Positions 33,883 through 42,651 of a stretch of 64,000 nt of DNA are shown in pieces. A program made the translations under genes and the position numbers. The notes beneath the pieces were generated by a model. It was given only the letters and a program-made list of their open reading frames with translations, made no database searches and was not told the DNA's origin. Source of the DNA: Bacillota bacterium (GTDB lineage Bacteria > Bacillota > Sulfobacillia > JAJYWN01); the NCBI GenBank assembly GCA_021791495.1, contig JAJYWN010000023.1, positions 1-64,000 of the forward strand, given 5' to 3'. Numbering within the stretch: position 1 is the stretch's first letter; each line of letters begins with the position of its first letter.

Positions 33883-34229
33883 CCATTGGGCCGCGTCATC
33901 GCGAGCGCCAGTGAAATCACAAGGCCTTTTGACAGGAATCGCACCTCGCGTGACGTAATAAGAAGAAACGTAAAACCGAAGCCGACAGGCCCAGCCACGT
34001 TGCGGATGCATTTCAACTACGGGCTTGTTGTCCGCTCAGCGTCGCCCTTCTCGGGGGACGGGGCCGAACCCCCCATCCTGACGAACGAGAGGGTTGCACC
34101 GGCTGGAGCTCTACCGAGTTGTTGGTGAGCCGGCCGGTTAATTGTTTGTGGTAGCGGATTCGGGCGCGGCGCCCGTGACATAGGGCGCCGTGCGCGAAGG
34201 ACGAATGGCAGCAAGAGGAGGGGGATCCG
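33883..34229. other. Intergenic region before the fumarase operon, with a structured leader
   Basis: No gene seen between the divergent SPFH and fumarase units. TTGACA at 33929-33934 is a good -35 element, but the nearest -10-like sequence (TAATAA at 33956) is 21 bases away, so the promoter is uncertain. The 3' half contains the nested hairpin at 34045-34093. A ribosome site GAGGAGGGG precedes the fumarase start. A tRNA-like stretch here fails the cloverleaf test. Confidence 0.45.
34045..34093 (+). promoter_or_regulatory. Nested hairpin in the leader of the fumarase operon
   Basis: CCCTTCTCG (34045-34053) pairs with CGAGAGGG (34086-34093) with one bulged T, and inside it GGGG pairs with CCCC around GCCGAA. 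It lies about 140 bases before the fumarase start. A role in attenuation or message stability is possible but not shown. Confidence 0.35.
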
Positions 34230-35069
34230 ATGCGCGTGATAGAGGCCGGCAAGGTGACGGAAGAGGTCCGCCGCCTGTGCATCGAGGCCAACTACTTCCT
34301 GGGTGAGGACATGGAGAAGGCGCTTCGGGAGGCCGCAGACACCGAGGAGTCGCCCGTGGGTAAGGACATCCTTGGGCAGATCATCGAGAACGCCCGCATC
34401 GCCCGCGAGGAGCAGTGCCCCATCTGCCAGGACACCGGCACAGCCGTAGTCTTTGTTGAGCTGGGGCAGGAGGTCCACATTACCGGCGGCGATTTCGTGA
34501 CCGCCATAAACGAGGGCGTCCGCCAAGGCTATAAAGACGGCTACCTGCGCAAATCCATGTGCCACCCTTTCGCCCGGAAGAACACCGGCGATAACACTCC
34601 GGCCGTCATCTACACCGACATCGTCCCCGGTGACCGCCTGAAGCTAACGGTGGTGGCCAAGGGCGGCGGCAGCGAGAACATGAGCGCCGTGAAGATGCTC
34701 ACCCCGGCCGCCGGCAAGAAAGGTGTCAAGGATTTCGTCGTCAAGACCGTGGTCGAGGCCGGCCCCAACCCTTGTCCGCCCGTGGTGGTGGGTGTCGGCG
34801 TGGGCGGCACTTTCGAGAAGACGGCCTTGCTGGCGAAGAAAGCCCTCCTCCGAGAGGTCGGAGTGCACAGCCCCGACCCCGAACTGGCCCAGATGGAAGC
34901 CGAGGTTCTGGAGGAGATCAATAAGTCCGGCGTTGGCCCGCAGGGCCTGGGCGGCCGCGTCACCGCCATGTGGGTGGCTATCGAGATGATCCCTTGCCAT
35001 ATCGCCTCCTTCCCGGCGGCCGTGAACATTAACTGCCACGTCGCCCGCCACAAGGAAGTCGTCATCTAG
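34230..35069 (+). CDS. Class I fumarate hydratase alpha subunit
   Basis: 279-residue N-terminal-type subunit of the two-part, iron-sulfur, oxygen-sensitive fumarase (or the related tartrate dehydratase). Cysteines in CPICQDTG near residue 69, SMCHPFARKN near residue 112 and GPNPCPPVVVGVGVGGT near residue 185 are in the positions that bind the [4Fe-4S] cluster in this family. It converts fumarate to malate in the cytosol. The setting next to sdh and malic enzyme favours fumarase over tartrate dehydratase. The beta subunit follows 14 bases later. GAGGAGGGG is the ribosome site. Confidence 0.93.
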   Translation: MRVIEAGKVTEEVRRLCIEANYFLGEDMEKALREAADTEESPVGKDILGQIIENARIAREEQCPICQDTGTAVVFVELGQEVHITGGDFVTAINEGVRQGYKDGYLRKSMCHPFARKNTGDNTPAVIYTDIVPGDRLKLTVVAKGGGSENMSAVKMLTPAAGKKGVKDFVVKTVVEAGPNPCPPVVVGVGVGGTFEKTALLAKKALLREVGVHSPDPELAQMEAEVLEEINKSGVGPQGLGGRVTAMWVAIEMIPCHIASFPAAVNINCHVARHKEVVI

Positions 35070-35083
35070 GGGAGGATGAGAAA

Positions 35084-35638
35084 ATGTCGTCCAAGAAAAT
35101 CCGGACACCCTTCGGCCCCGAGGTGGCCCGCACGCTGCGTGCCGGAGACCGCGTCCTCCTGACCGGAACCATCCTGACGGGCCGCGATGCCGCCCACAAG
35201 CGCCTCTTTGAGTTGCTACAGGCCGGCAAACCCTTCCCCGTGGACATCAAGGACATGCTCATTTACTACGTGGGTCCCTCACCGGCGAAACCAGGCAGGC
35301 CCATCGGTTCCGCCGGCCCCACCACCAGCCTGCGCATGGACCCTTACGCCCCGGCCCTTATGGAGGCTGGCCTGCGCGGCATGATCGGCAAAGGTTCGCG
35401 CGCCAAACTCGTGAAGGACGCCATTGTCAAATATGGTGGCGTTTACTTCGCGGCCGTGGGAGGCGCGGCGGCCCTGATCGCCAAATCCATAAAAGCGGCC
35501 AAGATCGTTGCCTACGAAGACTTGGGCCCCGAAGCCATCTACCAGCTCGAGGTGGAGGACTTCCCGGTCATCGTCATTAACGACGCTGAGGGCAACGACT
35601 TGTACGAGCAAGGAGTAGCCGAGTACAAGAGGGCCTAG
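35084..35638 (+). CDS. Class I fumarate hydratase beta subunit
   Basis: 184-residue C-terminal-type subunit. It begins KIRTPFGPEVARTLRAGDRVLLTGTILTGRDAAHKR, the conserved swivelling-domain start, and has YYVGPSPAKPGRPIGSAGPTTS with the substrate-binding residues and GAAALIAKSIKAAK. It pairs with the alpha subunit just upstream. An ATG with GGGGAGGATGAGAAA ahead marks the start. The succinate dehydrogenase genes follow about 30 bases later. Confidence 0.93.
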   Translation: MSSKKIRTPFGPEVARTLRAGDRVLLTGTILTGRDAAHKRLFELLQAGKPFPVDIKDMLIYYVGPSPAKPGRPIGSAGPTTSLRMDPYAPALMEAGLRGMIGKGSRAKLVKDAIVKYGGVYFAAVGGAAALIAKSIKAAKIVAYEDLGPEAIYQLEVEDFPVIVINDAEGNDLYEQGVAEYKRA

Positions 35639-35669
35639 AAAAGCCCCCATTTCTATGGAGGTGGCAAGG

Positions 35670-36071
35670 TTGTCAACAAGGCAAAGCACTTGGGACGCCA
35701 GGCGCAACGCCGACTATTGGCCGGGAAATGTCCGGGTCGGCGCTTGGGCCTTCCTGTTCCACCGCATCACCGGGTTGGCTCTCATCTTTTACCTATTGCT
35801 CCATGTCATCGTCATCTCGTCCGTCCTCATGGGCGGCGGCAGCTTCGACACGGTGATGTCCACGTTGACCACGCCGTTCTTCCTTGTGGTCGACCTCTTC
35901 CTGGCCCTGGCGGTCGTCTACCATGGGCTCAACGGTATCCGCCTCATCCTGTTCGACCTCGGTGTGGCTGTGACGGCGCAGGCGGCAGTGTGGTGGGTGG
36001 TCGTGGCTATCACCGCCGCCTCCTGGGTCTGGGCCTGGGTCCGCGTCTGGCCGCACATCGTCGGGAAGTAG
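35670..36071 (+). CDS. sdhC: Succinate dehydrogenase/fumarate reductase cytochrome b subunit SdhC
   Basis: 133-residue membrane anchor with three hydrophobic helices. FHRITGLALIFYLLLHVIVI near residues 29-48 gives the RxTG quinone-site pattern and a heme-ligand candidate histidine, and YHGLNGIRLILFD near residue 87 gives a second one. It anchors the catalytic subunits and passes electrons to or from quinone. The TTG at 35670 is preceded by GGAGGTGG (35657-35664); the ATG at 35655 lies before that site and is less likely. Confidence 0.88.
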   Translation: MSTRQSTWDARRNADYWPGNVRVGAWAFLFHRITGLALIFYLLLHVIVISSVLMGGGSFDTVMSTLTTPFFLVVDLFLALAVVYHGLNGIRLILFDLGVAVTAQAAVWWVVVAITAASWVWAWVRVWPHIVGK

Positions 36072-36135
36072 ACGACTAGTCGCGCCCCGCGCGGAGCGCG
36101 TGGGTTGAAACAGATGGAAGGAGGGGCTAATACCT

Positions 36136-36486
36136 ATGAAGTTTTCCGCCGCGTCTGCCTGGGCTTGGATCCTGCAACGCCTCACCGGGATCCTGCTCAT
36201 CGTCTTCCTTGGGATTCACATGTGGATCGGCCATTTCGCCGACCCCTCGGTCAAAATCACCTTCCTGGGCTCTTCGACCAGGCTGAAAGACCTTCTCTAC
36301 GTCGTCGTCGACTGGGGTCTCCTGGCAACGGCTCTCTTCCACGGCTTGAACGGCTTCAGGAACGTCCTCCACGACTGGGGTCTGTCCCAAGCCGCCGCGC
36401 GCGCCACCGCCCTCGTGGTCTGGGTCATCGGCGTCGTGTGGTTACTATATGGCCTGTGGGCCTTGACGCCGTTCCTGGTTTCCTAG
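36136..36486 (+). CDS. sdhD: Succinate dehydrogenase/fumarate reductase membrane anchor SdhD
   Basis: 116-residue second anchor with three hydrophobic helices. LQRLTGILLIVFLGIHMWIGH near residue 13 and FHGLNGFRNVLHDW near residue 67 mirror the motifs of SdhC, which shows the two are distant homologues forming a two-subunit cytochrome b. The ATG is preceded by GGAAGGAGGGG. It lies between sdhC and the flavoprotein gene in the usual C-D-A-B order. Confidence 0.88.
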   Translation: MKFSAASAWAWILQRLTGILLIVFLGIHMWIGHFADPSVKITFLGSSTRLKDLLYVVVDWGLLATALFHGLNGFRNVLHDWGLSQAAARATALVVWVIGVVWLLYGLWALTPFLVS

Positions 36487-36529
36487 CCGCGGAGACGAGA
36501 CGGACGACAAGAAGGAGGACTTAGAGAGC

Positions 36530-38242
36530 ATGAGATATCATCAGATAATCGTCGTCGGGGGAGGGCTGGCGGGCCTGCGTGCCGCTATCGAGGCGAAGAT
36601 GCAGGGCCTCGACGTGGCCATCCTCTCCCGCGTCCATCCGGTCCGCTCCCACTCCGTGGCCGCCCAGGGCGGGGTCAACGCCTCGTTGGCCAACGTCCCC
36701 GAGGGTAAGGAAGACTCGCCCGAACGCCACGCTTTCGATACCACGAAAGGCTCCGACTATTTGGCCGACCAGGACGCCGTGTTCGCCATGACCGAGGACG
36801 CGCCCATCCGCGTCATCGAGATGGAGCACTGGGGCTGCCCCTTCAGCCGCACGCCCGAAGGGAAGATCGCCCAGCGTCCCTTCGGAGGCGCCGGTTTCCC
36901 GCGCACCTGCTACGCCGCGGACAAGACCGGCCACGCCCTGCTCCACACCATGTACGAACGGACCGTCTCTTACGACATCCCGGTCTACGAGGAATGGGTC
37001 GTCCTGTCCCTCATCCGTGACGCCGACCGGTGCCGGGGCGTCGTGGCCATGAACCTGCAGACCGGGGATATCGACGCCATCTTGGCCGACGCCGTGGTTT
37101 TCGGGACCGGCGGCTCGGGCCGCGTTTTCGGCCGCTCCACCAATAACATCATCAGCAGCGGCAGCGGCATGGCCGTGGCCTACCTGGCCGGCGTGCCTCT
37201 AAAGGACTTGGAGTTCGTCCAGTTCCACCCGACCTCGCTCTTCGGGAACAACGTCCTCATCTCCGAGGCGGCCCGCGGCGACGGCGGGTATCTCCGGAAC
37301 GCTAAGGGCGAACGCTTCATGGAGAAGTACGCTCCCAAGGCCATGGAGCTGGCGCCGCGCGACATCACGGCCCGTTCCATCCAGACCGAGATCAACGAAG
37401 GACGCGGGTTCCCGGGCGGCTACGTCCACCTGGACCTCACCCACCTGGGCGCCAAGCGCATCCTGGAACGCCTCCCCGCCATCCGCGACATCGCCATCCA
37501 CTTCGCCGGGGTGGACTGCATCGAGAAGCCCATCCCCATCCAGCCGGGGCAGCATTACTTTATGGGCGGCATCGACGTCGACAAGGACGCCGCCTCCATT
37601 CTCCCCGGGTTCTACGCGGCCGGCGAGTGCTCGTGCGTCAGCGTTCACGGCGCCAACCGTCTGGGTGGCAACTCCCTCCTTGAGACCATCGTTTTCGGCG
37701 CCCGCGCCGGCAAGGCGGCGGCCCGCTACCTGGCCGGGTTGCAGGGTGGGACCGGGAACACGCCCGAGGGGCGGAAACTGGCAGACGAGACCTTGGAACG
37801 CACCGTGCTGCAGATTAACCGCATCCGGCGCGCTGAGGGCCCGGAAGACCCGTCGGACATCAGAGAGAAGATGCGCTCCACCATGATCGAGCAGATCGGC
37901 ATCTTCCGCAAGCAGGACCAGATGGAGGACGCCCTGGTGAAGGTCAAGGAACTGCAGGACCGCTACACCCGGATCGGCCTGCGCTACCACGGCCTGAAGT
38001 ACAACCTGGACCTCCTGACCAATTACGAGCTGGGCCTTCAGCTTATGCTGGCGGAGATCATCGCCAAGGGGGCCATCGCCCGGACCGAGAGCCGCGGCTC
38101 CCACTTCCGCACCGACTTCAAGGAACGCGACGACGCCAACTGGCTCAAGCACACCATGGCGCGGTACACGCCGGACGGGCCGGAGATGTCCTACAAGCCC
38201 GTGACCATCACCAAGTTCCAGCCCGAAGCGAGGAGGTACTAG
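36530..38242 (+). CDS. sdhA: Succinate dehydrogenase/fumarate reductase flavoprotein SdhA
   Basis: 570-residue flavoprotein. The N-terminal FAD loop is IIVVGGGLAGLRAA, and HSVAAQGGVNASL near residue 40 carries the histidine that covalently binds FAD. The active-site arginine/histidine segments FVQFHPTSL and HGANRLGGNSLLE are intact. It oxidises succinate or reduces fumarate. The C-terminal domain ends SYKPVTITKF, as in other Gram-positive enzymes. AAGGAGG precedes the ATG. sdhB starts three bases after the stop. Confidence 0.96.
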   Translation: MRYHQIIVVGGGLAGLRAAIEAKMQGLDVAILSRVHPVRSHSVAAQGGVNASLANVPEGKEDSPERHAFDTTKGSDYLADQDAVFAMTEDAPIRVIEMEHWGCPFSRTPEGKIAQRPFGGAGFPRTCYAADKTGHALLHTMYERTVSYDIPVYEEWVVLSLIRDADRCRGVVAMNLQTGDIDAILADAVVFGTGGSGRVFGRSTNNIISSGSGMAVAYLAGVPLKDLEFVQFHPTSLFGNNVLISEAARGDGGYLRNAKGERFMEKYAPKAMELAPRDITARSIQTEINEGRGFPGGYVHLDLTHLGAKRILERLPAIRDIAIHFAGVDCIEKPIPIQPGQHYFMGGIDVDKDAASILPGFYAAGECSCVSVHGANRLGGNSLLETIVFGARAGKAAARYLAGLQGGTGNTPEGRKLADETLERTVLQINRIRRAEGPEDPSDIREKMRSTMIEQIGIFRKQDQMEDALVKVKELQDRYTRIGLRYHGLKYNLDLLTNYELGLQLMLAEIIAKGAIARTESRGSHFRTDFKERDDANWLKHTMARYTPDGPEMSYKPVTITKFQPEARRY

Positions 38243-38245
38243 GCC

Positions 38246-38974
38246 ATGGCCGATCGGACGATCAACCTTGACGTTTACCGTTATAACCCGGACGTCGATG
38301 CCCGGCCCTACTTCGACCGCTACGAGCTGCCTTTCCGGCACGGCATGACCGTCCTGGATTCGCTCTTCGACGTGTTGGAGAAGAAGGACGGCTCCCTGGC
38401 CTTCCGCTACTCCTGCCGGGAGGCCATCTGCGGGGCGTGCGCCATGTTCGTGAACGGCCACTACGTTCTGGCCTGCCAGACCCAGGTCGACAGTCTGAAA
38501 ACCGACAACATCACGGTGAGCCCCTTGCCGCACCTGAAGGTCATCAAGGACCTGGTGGTGGACATGACGCCCTTCTGGAATAACTACAAGGCCATCATGC
38601 CTTACCTGGTGCAGCGGGCCGAGACGCAGGAGAAGGAGAACATCCAGTCTCCGGAAGACCGCAAGCGCATCGATAAGATGGTGGACTGTGTGCTCTGCTC
38701 CTCGTGCTATTCGTCCTGCCCCGCCACCTGGACGGGGAACCGCCAGTTCTTGGGGCCATCGGCGATGCAGAAGGCCGCGCGGTTTGCCTTCGACACCCGC
38801 GATGCGAAGCACGGAGAGCGGGTGGACTTGGTCTCGACCGAGGCCGGTCTGTTCCGGTGCCATGCCGCCTTTAACTGCATGGAGGCCTGCCCGAAGGATA
38901 TCCCGGTGTCGGAAGCCATCCATGCCTTGAAGCGGGCCAGCATGGCGCGGCGCCTGGGAATCGGGCGGAAGTAA
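38246..38974 (+). CDS. sdhB: Succinate dehydrogenase/fumarate reductase iron-sulfur subunit SdhB
   Basis: 242-residue protein with three iron-sulfur clusters: [2Fe-2S] in SCREAICGACAM plus a later C, a second in CVLCSSCYSSCP and a third in CHAAFNCMEACPKDIPV. The first motif is near residue 55, the others near 150 and 210. It carries electrons between SdhA and the cytochrome b anchor. GAGGAGG just before the ATG is the ribosome site, inside the end of sdhA. Confidence 0.96.
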   Translation: MADRTINLDVYRYNPDVDARPYFDRYELPFRHGMTVLDSLFDVLEKKDGSLAFRYSCREAICGACAMFVNGHYVLACQTQVDSLKTDNITVSPLPHLKVIKDLVVDMTPFWNNYKAIMPYLVQRAETQEKENIQSPEDRKRIDKMVDCVLCSSCYSSCPATWTGNRQFLGPSAMQKAARFAFDTRDAKHGERVDLVSTEAGLFRCHAAFNCMEACPKDIPVSEAIHALKRASMARRLGIGRK

Positions 38975-39013
38975 GCGCAAGGCACAGCTAGTTAGGAAAG
39001 GGAGGAATAAGCC

Positions 39014-40261
39014 GTGGCTCTGAGGGACGACGCACTGAAACTTCACAAGGACAACCAGGGCAAAATTGAGGTCATCTCCAAGGTACCTCTGACCGAGCGC
39101 CAACACATGAACTTGGCCTACACCCCCGGTGTGGCCGAACCCTGCAAAGAGATTCACGCTAACAAGGACGCCGTCTACGACTATACGGCCAAGGGCAACC
39201 TGGTCGCTGTGGTCTCCGACGGTACCGCCGTCCTGGGTCTCGGAGACATCGGTCCCGAAGCCGCCATGCCCGTCATGGAAGGCAAGTCCGTCCTATTCAA
39301 ATGCTTTGGTGGGGTGGATGCCTTCCCGATCTGCGTGGCCACGAAGAAAGTCGACGAAGTCGTGGCCATCGTAAAGGCCCTCGAACCCACCTTCGGCGGC
39401 GTGAACCTGGAGGACATCTCCGCCCCGCGGTGCTTCGAGATCGAGCAGCGGCTGAAGAAAGAAACCAACATCCCCATCTTCCACGATGACCAGCACGGGA
39501 CGGCGGTCGTGGTCTTGACCGCCATCATCAACGGCCTGAAAGTCGTGAAGAAGGACATCAAGAACATCACCATCGCCATCAATGGCGCGGGCGCGGCAGG
39601 CATGGCCGTCACCAACCTCCTGCTCGACATGGGCGCGGGGAACGTCATTTTGTGCGACACCAAGGGCACCATCTACGAAGGCCGGACGGAAGGCATGAAC
39701 CCCTTCAAGGAAGCCGTGGCCAAGCGCACCAACAAGACGAAGATCAAGGGTACCCTGGCCGACGCCATGAAAGGCGCCGACGCCTTCATCGGTCTCTCGG
39801 TGGCCGGCATCGTCAATAGGGAGATGGTGGCCTCCATGAACAAGGACGCCATCGTCATTGCCATGGCCAACCCCGTACCCGAGATCTTCCCGGACGAGGC
39901 CAAGGCGGGCGGGGCAGTGGTAGTAGGCACCGGGCGTTCGGACTATCCGAACCAAGTTAACAACGTGTCGGCCTTCCCGGGCATCTTCCGCGGCGCCCTG
40001 GACGTGCGGGCCACCGACATCAACGAAGCCATGAAGATCGCGGCGGCCAAAGCTCTGGCAGACCTGGTGTCGCCGGAAGAGTTGTCGGCGGACTTCATCG
40101 TGGCCAGCGCTCTCGACCGGCGCGCGGCGCCCGCGGTGGCGGCGGCCGTGGCCAAGGCGGCGATGGACAGCGGCGTGGCTCGGCTGAAGCGCGATCCCGA
40201 ATGGGTCGCCCAGCACACGCGCGAGCTAGTGGAGCAGGTCTACACGAAGATTCCTAAGTAG
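39014..40261 (+). CDS. NAD-type malic enzyme (short form)
   Basis: 415-residue malate dehydrogenase (decarboxylating). LAYTPGVAEPCKEI near residue 36 and the lysine/aspartate active-site segments (VEVISKVPL region, EDISAPRCFEIE, HDDQHGTAVV) are conserved, and the NAD loop is INGAGAAGMAVTNLLLDMG near residue 195. It lacks the C-terminal phosphotransacetylase-like domain of long MaeB enzymes. It links malate made by the fumarase upstream to pyruvate. GGGAGGAATAAGCC precedes the GTG start; the gene follows sdhB by 39 bases. Confidence 0.94.
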   Translation: MALRDDALKLHKDNQGKIEVISKVPLTERQHMNLAYTPGVAEPCKEIHANKDAVYDYTAKGNLVAVVSDGTAVLGLGDIGPEAAMPVMEGKSVLFKCFGGVDAFPICVATKKVDEVVAIVKALEPTFGGVNLEDISAPRCFEIEQRLKKETNIPIFHDDQHGTAVVVLTAIINGLKVVKKDIKNITIAINGAGAAGMAVTNLLLDMGAGNVILCDTKGTIYEGRTEGMNPFKEAVAKRTNKTKIKGTLADAMKGADAFIGLSVAGIVNREMVASMNKDAIVIAMANPVPEIFPDEAKAGGAVVVGTGRSDYPNQVNNVSAFPGIFRGALDVRATDINEAMKIAAAKALADLVSPEELSADFIVASALDRRAAPAVAAAVAKAAMDSGVARLKRDPEWVAQHTRELVEQVYTKIPK

Positions 40262-40323
40262 ACTCCAAGATAGTCGTCAGCCGAGACCATATACAGGTTT
40301 CCAGGCAGAACTCCGACAGGCCA

Positions 40324-40360
40324 GCGCCCCGGATGGAACGGTGGTTCCACTCCGGGGCGC
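40324..40360 (+). terminator. Terminator of the fumarase-sdh-malic enzyme unit
   Basis: GCGCCCCGGA (40324-40333) pairs perfectly with TCCGGGGCGC (40351-40360), and the stem continues with TGGAAC/GTTCCA after one bulged C, giving 16 pairs and a four-base loop. CTGTGTTCTG follows. It is the strongest hairpin in this spacer. Confidence 0.65.
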
Positions 40361-40448
40361 CTGTGTTCTGTGGGGTCTGGCGGCCTTGCCGTGGCGGCTC
40401 TGACACCAAGGCGCGGCCCGGTCGTGGATGCGGGGGAGGTTCTTGCCG

Positions 40449-40496
40449 CCTATGGACTTTGGTAGTATAGCCGGCGATACTACCAAGACCCATAGG
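40449..40496. repeat. 20-base-arm imperfect inverted repeat
   Basis: CCTATGGACTTTGGTAGTAT (40449-40468) and 40477-40496 are inverted repeats matching at 17 of 20 positions, with the eight-base centre AGCCGGCG. Such a long palindrome is more than a terminator needs; it may be an operator, a second terminator, or a small palindromic repeat element. Confidence 0.5.
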
Positions 40497-40688
40497 TATG
40501 AAAACAGTAGGACGCGGGAGAGGAGGAAGCACGCAAGCGCGGGAGCGGCTTCGGCATCGCTCGGCGGCTCTGGTTGGCTCTGGAGGTATTTCCGTACGCG
40601 AAGCGTATTTGAACGTAAAGACGGTGCCCGCATTGCACCGGCAGACACCCCATGGAAGAAGTGAAGTGCTAGCGAAAGGGGAAGATTG

Positions 40689-41867
40689 ATGCAGTTTCGC
40701 ACCTTTGGGAAGAAAGTAACGGATTTCCACCCGTCGGCGCTGGGGTTCGGGGCCATGCGCCTGCCGCTCCTTGACGACGTCCCGGCCCGTATCAACGAAC
40801 CCGAGGCCATCCGGATGATTCGTTATGCCATTGACCACGGCGTGAACTATGTGGACACGGCTTACCCCTATCACGGCGGCCAGAGTGAGATTGTGGTCGG
40901 GAAGGCCTTGCAGGACGGTTATCGCGATAAGGTGATGCTGGCGACCAAGCTTCCGGTGTCGCAGGTGAAGGTGGAAGCCGACACGGAGCGTTTCCTTGAG
41001 GAGCAGTTGAAGAAGCTGGACGTGGACCATATCGACTTCTACCTGTGCCACGGGATCGGAAAGAGTCGTTGGGAGACGATGAAGCAGACGCGCGTGCTGG
41101 ACACCCTGGCAAAGGCTCTAAACGACGGCCGTATCCGACACCTGGGCTTCTCCTTCCACGACGACTTGGCGGCCTTCAAGACCATCGTCGACGGGTCGGA
41201 CATGTGGGAGTTCTGCCAGATCCAGTACAACTACATGGACATCCAGCGGCAGGCCGGCACGGAAGGCCTGCGCTATGCCGCCGGCAAGGGGTTGGGCGTG
41301 GTCATCATGGAGCCGCTCCTGGGTGGCCGGCTGGCCAACACCAGACCACCCGAAGCCATCCAGCGCATCTGGGACGCGGCGCCCGTACGCCGGACTCCGG
41401 CCGAGTGGGGGCTGCAATGGGTCTGGAACCAGCCCGAAGTGTCGGTGGTGTTGAGCGGCATGAACACTTTCGAGCAGGTGGTCCAGAACGTCGAGAGCGC
41501 CGGCCGGTCGGGCGTGGGCTCCTTGACGCCGGCCGAATTGGAGGTCATCGACAAGGTACGCGAAACCTACCGTGCGCTTCAGCCGATCGCCTGCACGGCC
41601 TGCAACTACTGCCAGCCTTGCCCCAGCGGCATCCCTATTCCCGACCATTTCGCCCGGTACAACGATGCGGTGGCCTATAACGCCTTCCCTATGTACCGGC
41701 GGGGTTACTCCCGAATGGACGAGAACAAGAAAGCCAACGCCTGCGCCGTGTGCCGCGAGTGCCTGGACAAATGCCCGCAGCACCTGGAGATCCCGGACCT
41801 CCTGGTGGAAGTCCACCGCGTTCTGGGGGAGAACCAGGACCCGTCACCGCTGTCACCGCTGTCTTAG
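40689..41867 (+). CDS. Aldo/keto reductase with C-terminal ferredoxin domain
   Basis: 392-residue protein: an aldo/keto reductase barrel (residues about 1-290, LGFGAMRLPLLDD, YVDTAYPYHGGQSE with the catalytic tyrosine, and HLGFSFHD) and a C-terminal iron-sulfur domain (CTACNYCQPCPSGIPIP and CAVCRECLDKCPQHLEIP). Many anaerobes encode this form; the ferredoxin part suggests coupling of NAD(P)H oxidoreduction to ferredoxin. I start at the ATG at 40689, preceded by AAAGGGG; a TTG directly before it is ignored. The C-terminus ends in a short repeated SPLSPLS. A second such enzyme is at 63025. Confidence 0.9.
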   Translation: MQFRTFGKKVTDFHPSALGFGAMRLPLLDDVPARINEPEAIRMIRYAIDHGVNYVDTAYPYHGGQSEIVVGKALQDGYRDKVMLATKLPVSQVKVEADTERFLEEQLKKLDVDHIDFYLCHGIGKSRWETMKQTRVLDTLAKALNDGRIRHLGFSFHDDLAAFKTIVDGSDMWEFCQIQYNYMDIQRQAGTEGLRYAAGKGLGVVIMEPLLGGRLANTRPPEAIQRIWDAAPVRRTPAEWGLQWVWNQPEVSVVLSGMNTFEQVVQNVESAGRSGVGSLTPAELEVIDKVRETYRALQPIACTACNYCQPCPSGIPIPDHFARYNDAVAYNAFPMYRRGYSRMDENKKANACAVCRECLDKCPQHLEIPDLLVEVHRVLGENQDPSPLSPLS

Positions 41868-41987
41868 GGCGAGTCAACGTCCGACGCGCCAGACGGGCGA
41901 GCGGCCGACCGAAGGCGGGCGAACGGCCTGCTACCGGCCTCCCCTGCCAGGTAGGCTGACCCCAACAGGTTCTCGATACGCTATACG

Positions 41988-42027
41988 CCGGCGCTCACCG
42001 CGAAGTGGGCGCCGGTGTCCTTTTTCT
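41988..42027 (+). terminator. Rho-independent terminator after aldo/keto reductase
   Basis: CCGGCGCTCAC (41988-41998) pairs with GTGGGCGCCGG (42005-42015) with one wobble and a six-base loop, followed by TGTCCTTTTTCT. The stem overlaps the 3' end of the convergent membrane-protein gene, so it may serve both genes. Confidence 0.75.
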
Positions 42028-42363
42028 CTGGCCCCGTCCGACAAAGGCCAGAATGGCTCCGATGACGAAGAGCGGGCCCGCATAGACGAAGCCCGGTACC
42101 TGCATCAGGAAGCCGAGGACTCCTGAGAGCAGCATGAGGACGGTCGCCACTCCGGGACGGGTGCGGGCGAAGAGGGCGCCCAGCAACCCCATCAGGCAGA
42201 TGATGACGATGATCGCCAGCATCACACCAATGGCGGCCAGGACGGCCGGTTCGCCTTTCGGAGCAGGGCCGGACGAGGCGATGCTCTGGGAGACGGCGGA
42301 AATGACATTGACGATTGCGGCCAGTGAACCAAGTAAGCCAAACACCATAGCGGCGATGCGCAT
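41995..42363 (-). CDS. DUF4064-like small membrane protein
   Basis: 122-residue protein with four hydrophobic segments (MRIAAMVFGLLGSLAAIVNVI; LAAIGVMLAIIVIICLMGLLGA; VATVLMLLSGVLGFLMQV; FVYAGPLFVIGAILAFVG) and a short basic tail. The pattern is that of the DUF4064 family of Gram-positive membrane proteins, function unknown. I start at the ATG at 42363, preceded by GGGGGA; a TTG at 42369 overlaps that site. The stop lies within the shared terminator stem. Confidence 0.7.
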   Translation of the reverse strand: MRIAAMVFGLLGSLAAIVNVISAVSQSIASSGPAPKGEPAVLAAIGVMLAIIVIICLMGLLGALFARTRPGVATVLMLLSGVLGFLMQVPGFVYAGPLFVIGAILAFVGRGQRKRTPAPTSR

Positions 42364-42487
42364 TTTCAATCCCCCAAGTCTTTGCCTTCTTGCCTATGAC
42401 GTCAGCCTATTCGGAGAAGGTCGGGCGCGACTTCGCGGGTACGGCGGGTGGGTCCGACCAGCTATGAGCGGCCGTAAATGTAGGAAT

Positions 42488-42513
42488 GGCGCCCTTCTTC
42501 GACGAAGGGCGCC
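42488..42513. terminator. Isolated perfect hairpin
   Basis: GGCGCCCTTC (42488-42497) pairs perfectly with GAAGGGCGCC (42504-42513), six-base loop, followed on the plus strand by a pyrimidine-rich stretch with TTTTTCC. No gene ends near it on the plus strand; on the minus strand it lies after the transporter relic. Confidence 0.5.
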
Positions 42514-42651
42514 CGATTCCTTCCCGGATTTTTCCAGGTTGTGAGCGCCGGCCCTGGCCCGGGCCGGACGACCGAGGGGGGAGGGGGTCCGGTGCCCATG
42601 GCGAGTAGGCAGGGCCACGGGTCGTGGTCGGCCGCCGCACACTTCAGGCGT

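Larger units (their letters stand above)
40262..40688. other. 427-base spacer between malic enzyme and aldo/keto reductase genes
   Basis: No gene seen. It holds the terminator at 40324-40360, a long imperfect inverted repeat at 40449-40496, and a short TACGCGAAGCGTA palindrome near 40595-40607. The last 15 bases carry AAAGGGG, the ribosome site of the next gene. Confidence 0.5.

Noticed and set aside
34013-34140. tRNA gene on the minus strand
   Set aside because: A D-arm-like and a T-arm-like stretch occur, but there is no acceptor stem and the T-arm resemblance is a GGGG/CCCC hairpin.
37199-39157. 652-codon open frame on the minus strand
   Set aside because: It is antisense to sdhA and sdhB, whose protein motifs are complete. 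Long antisense frames are expected in GC-rich coding DNA.
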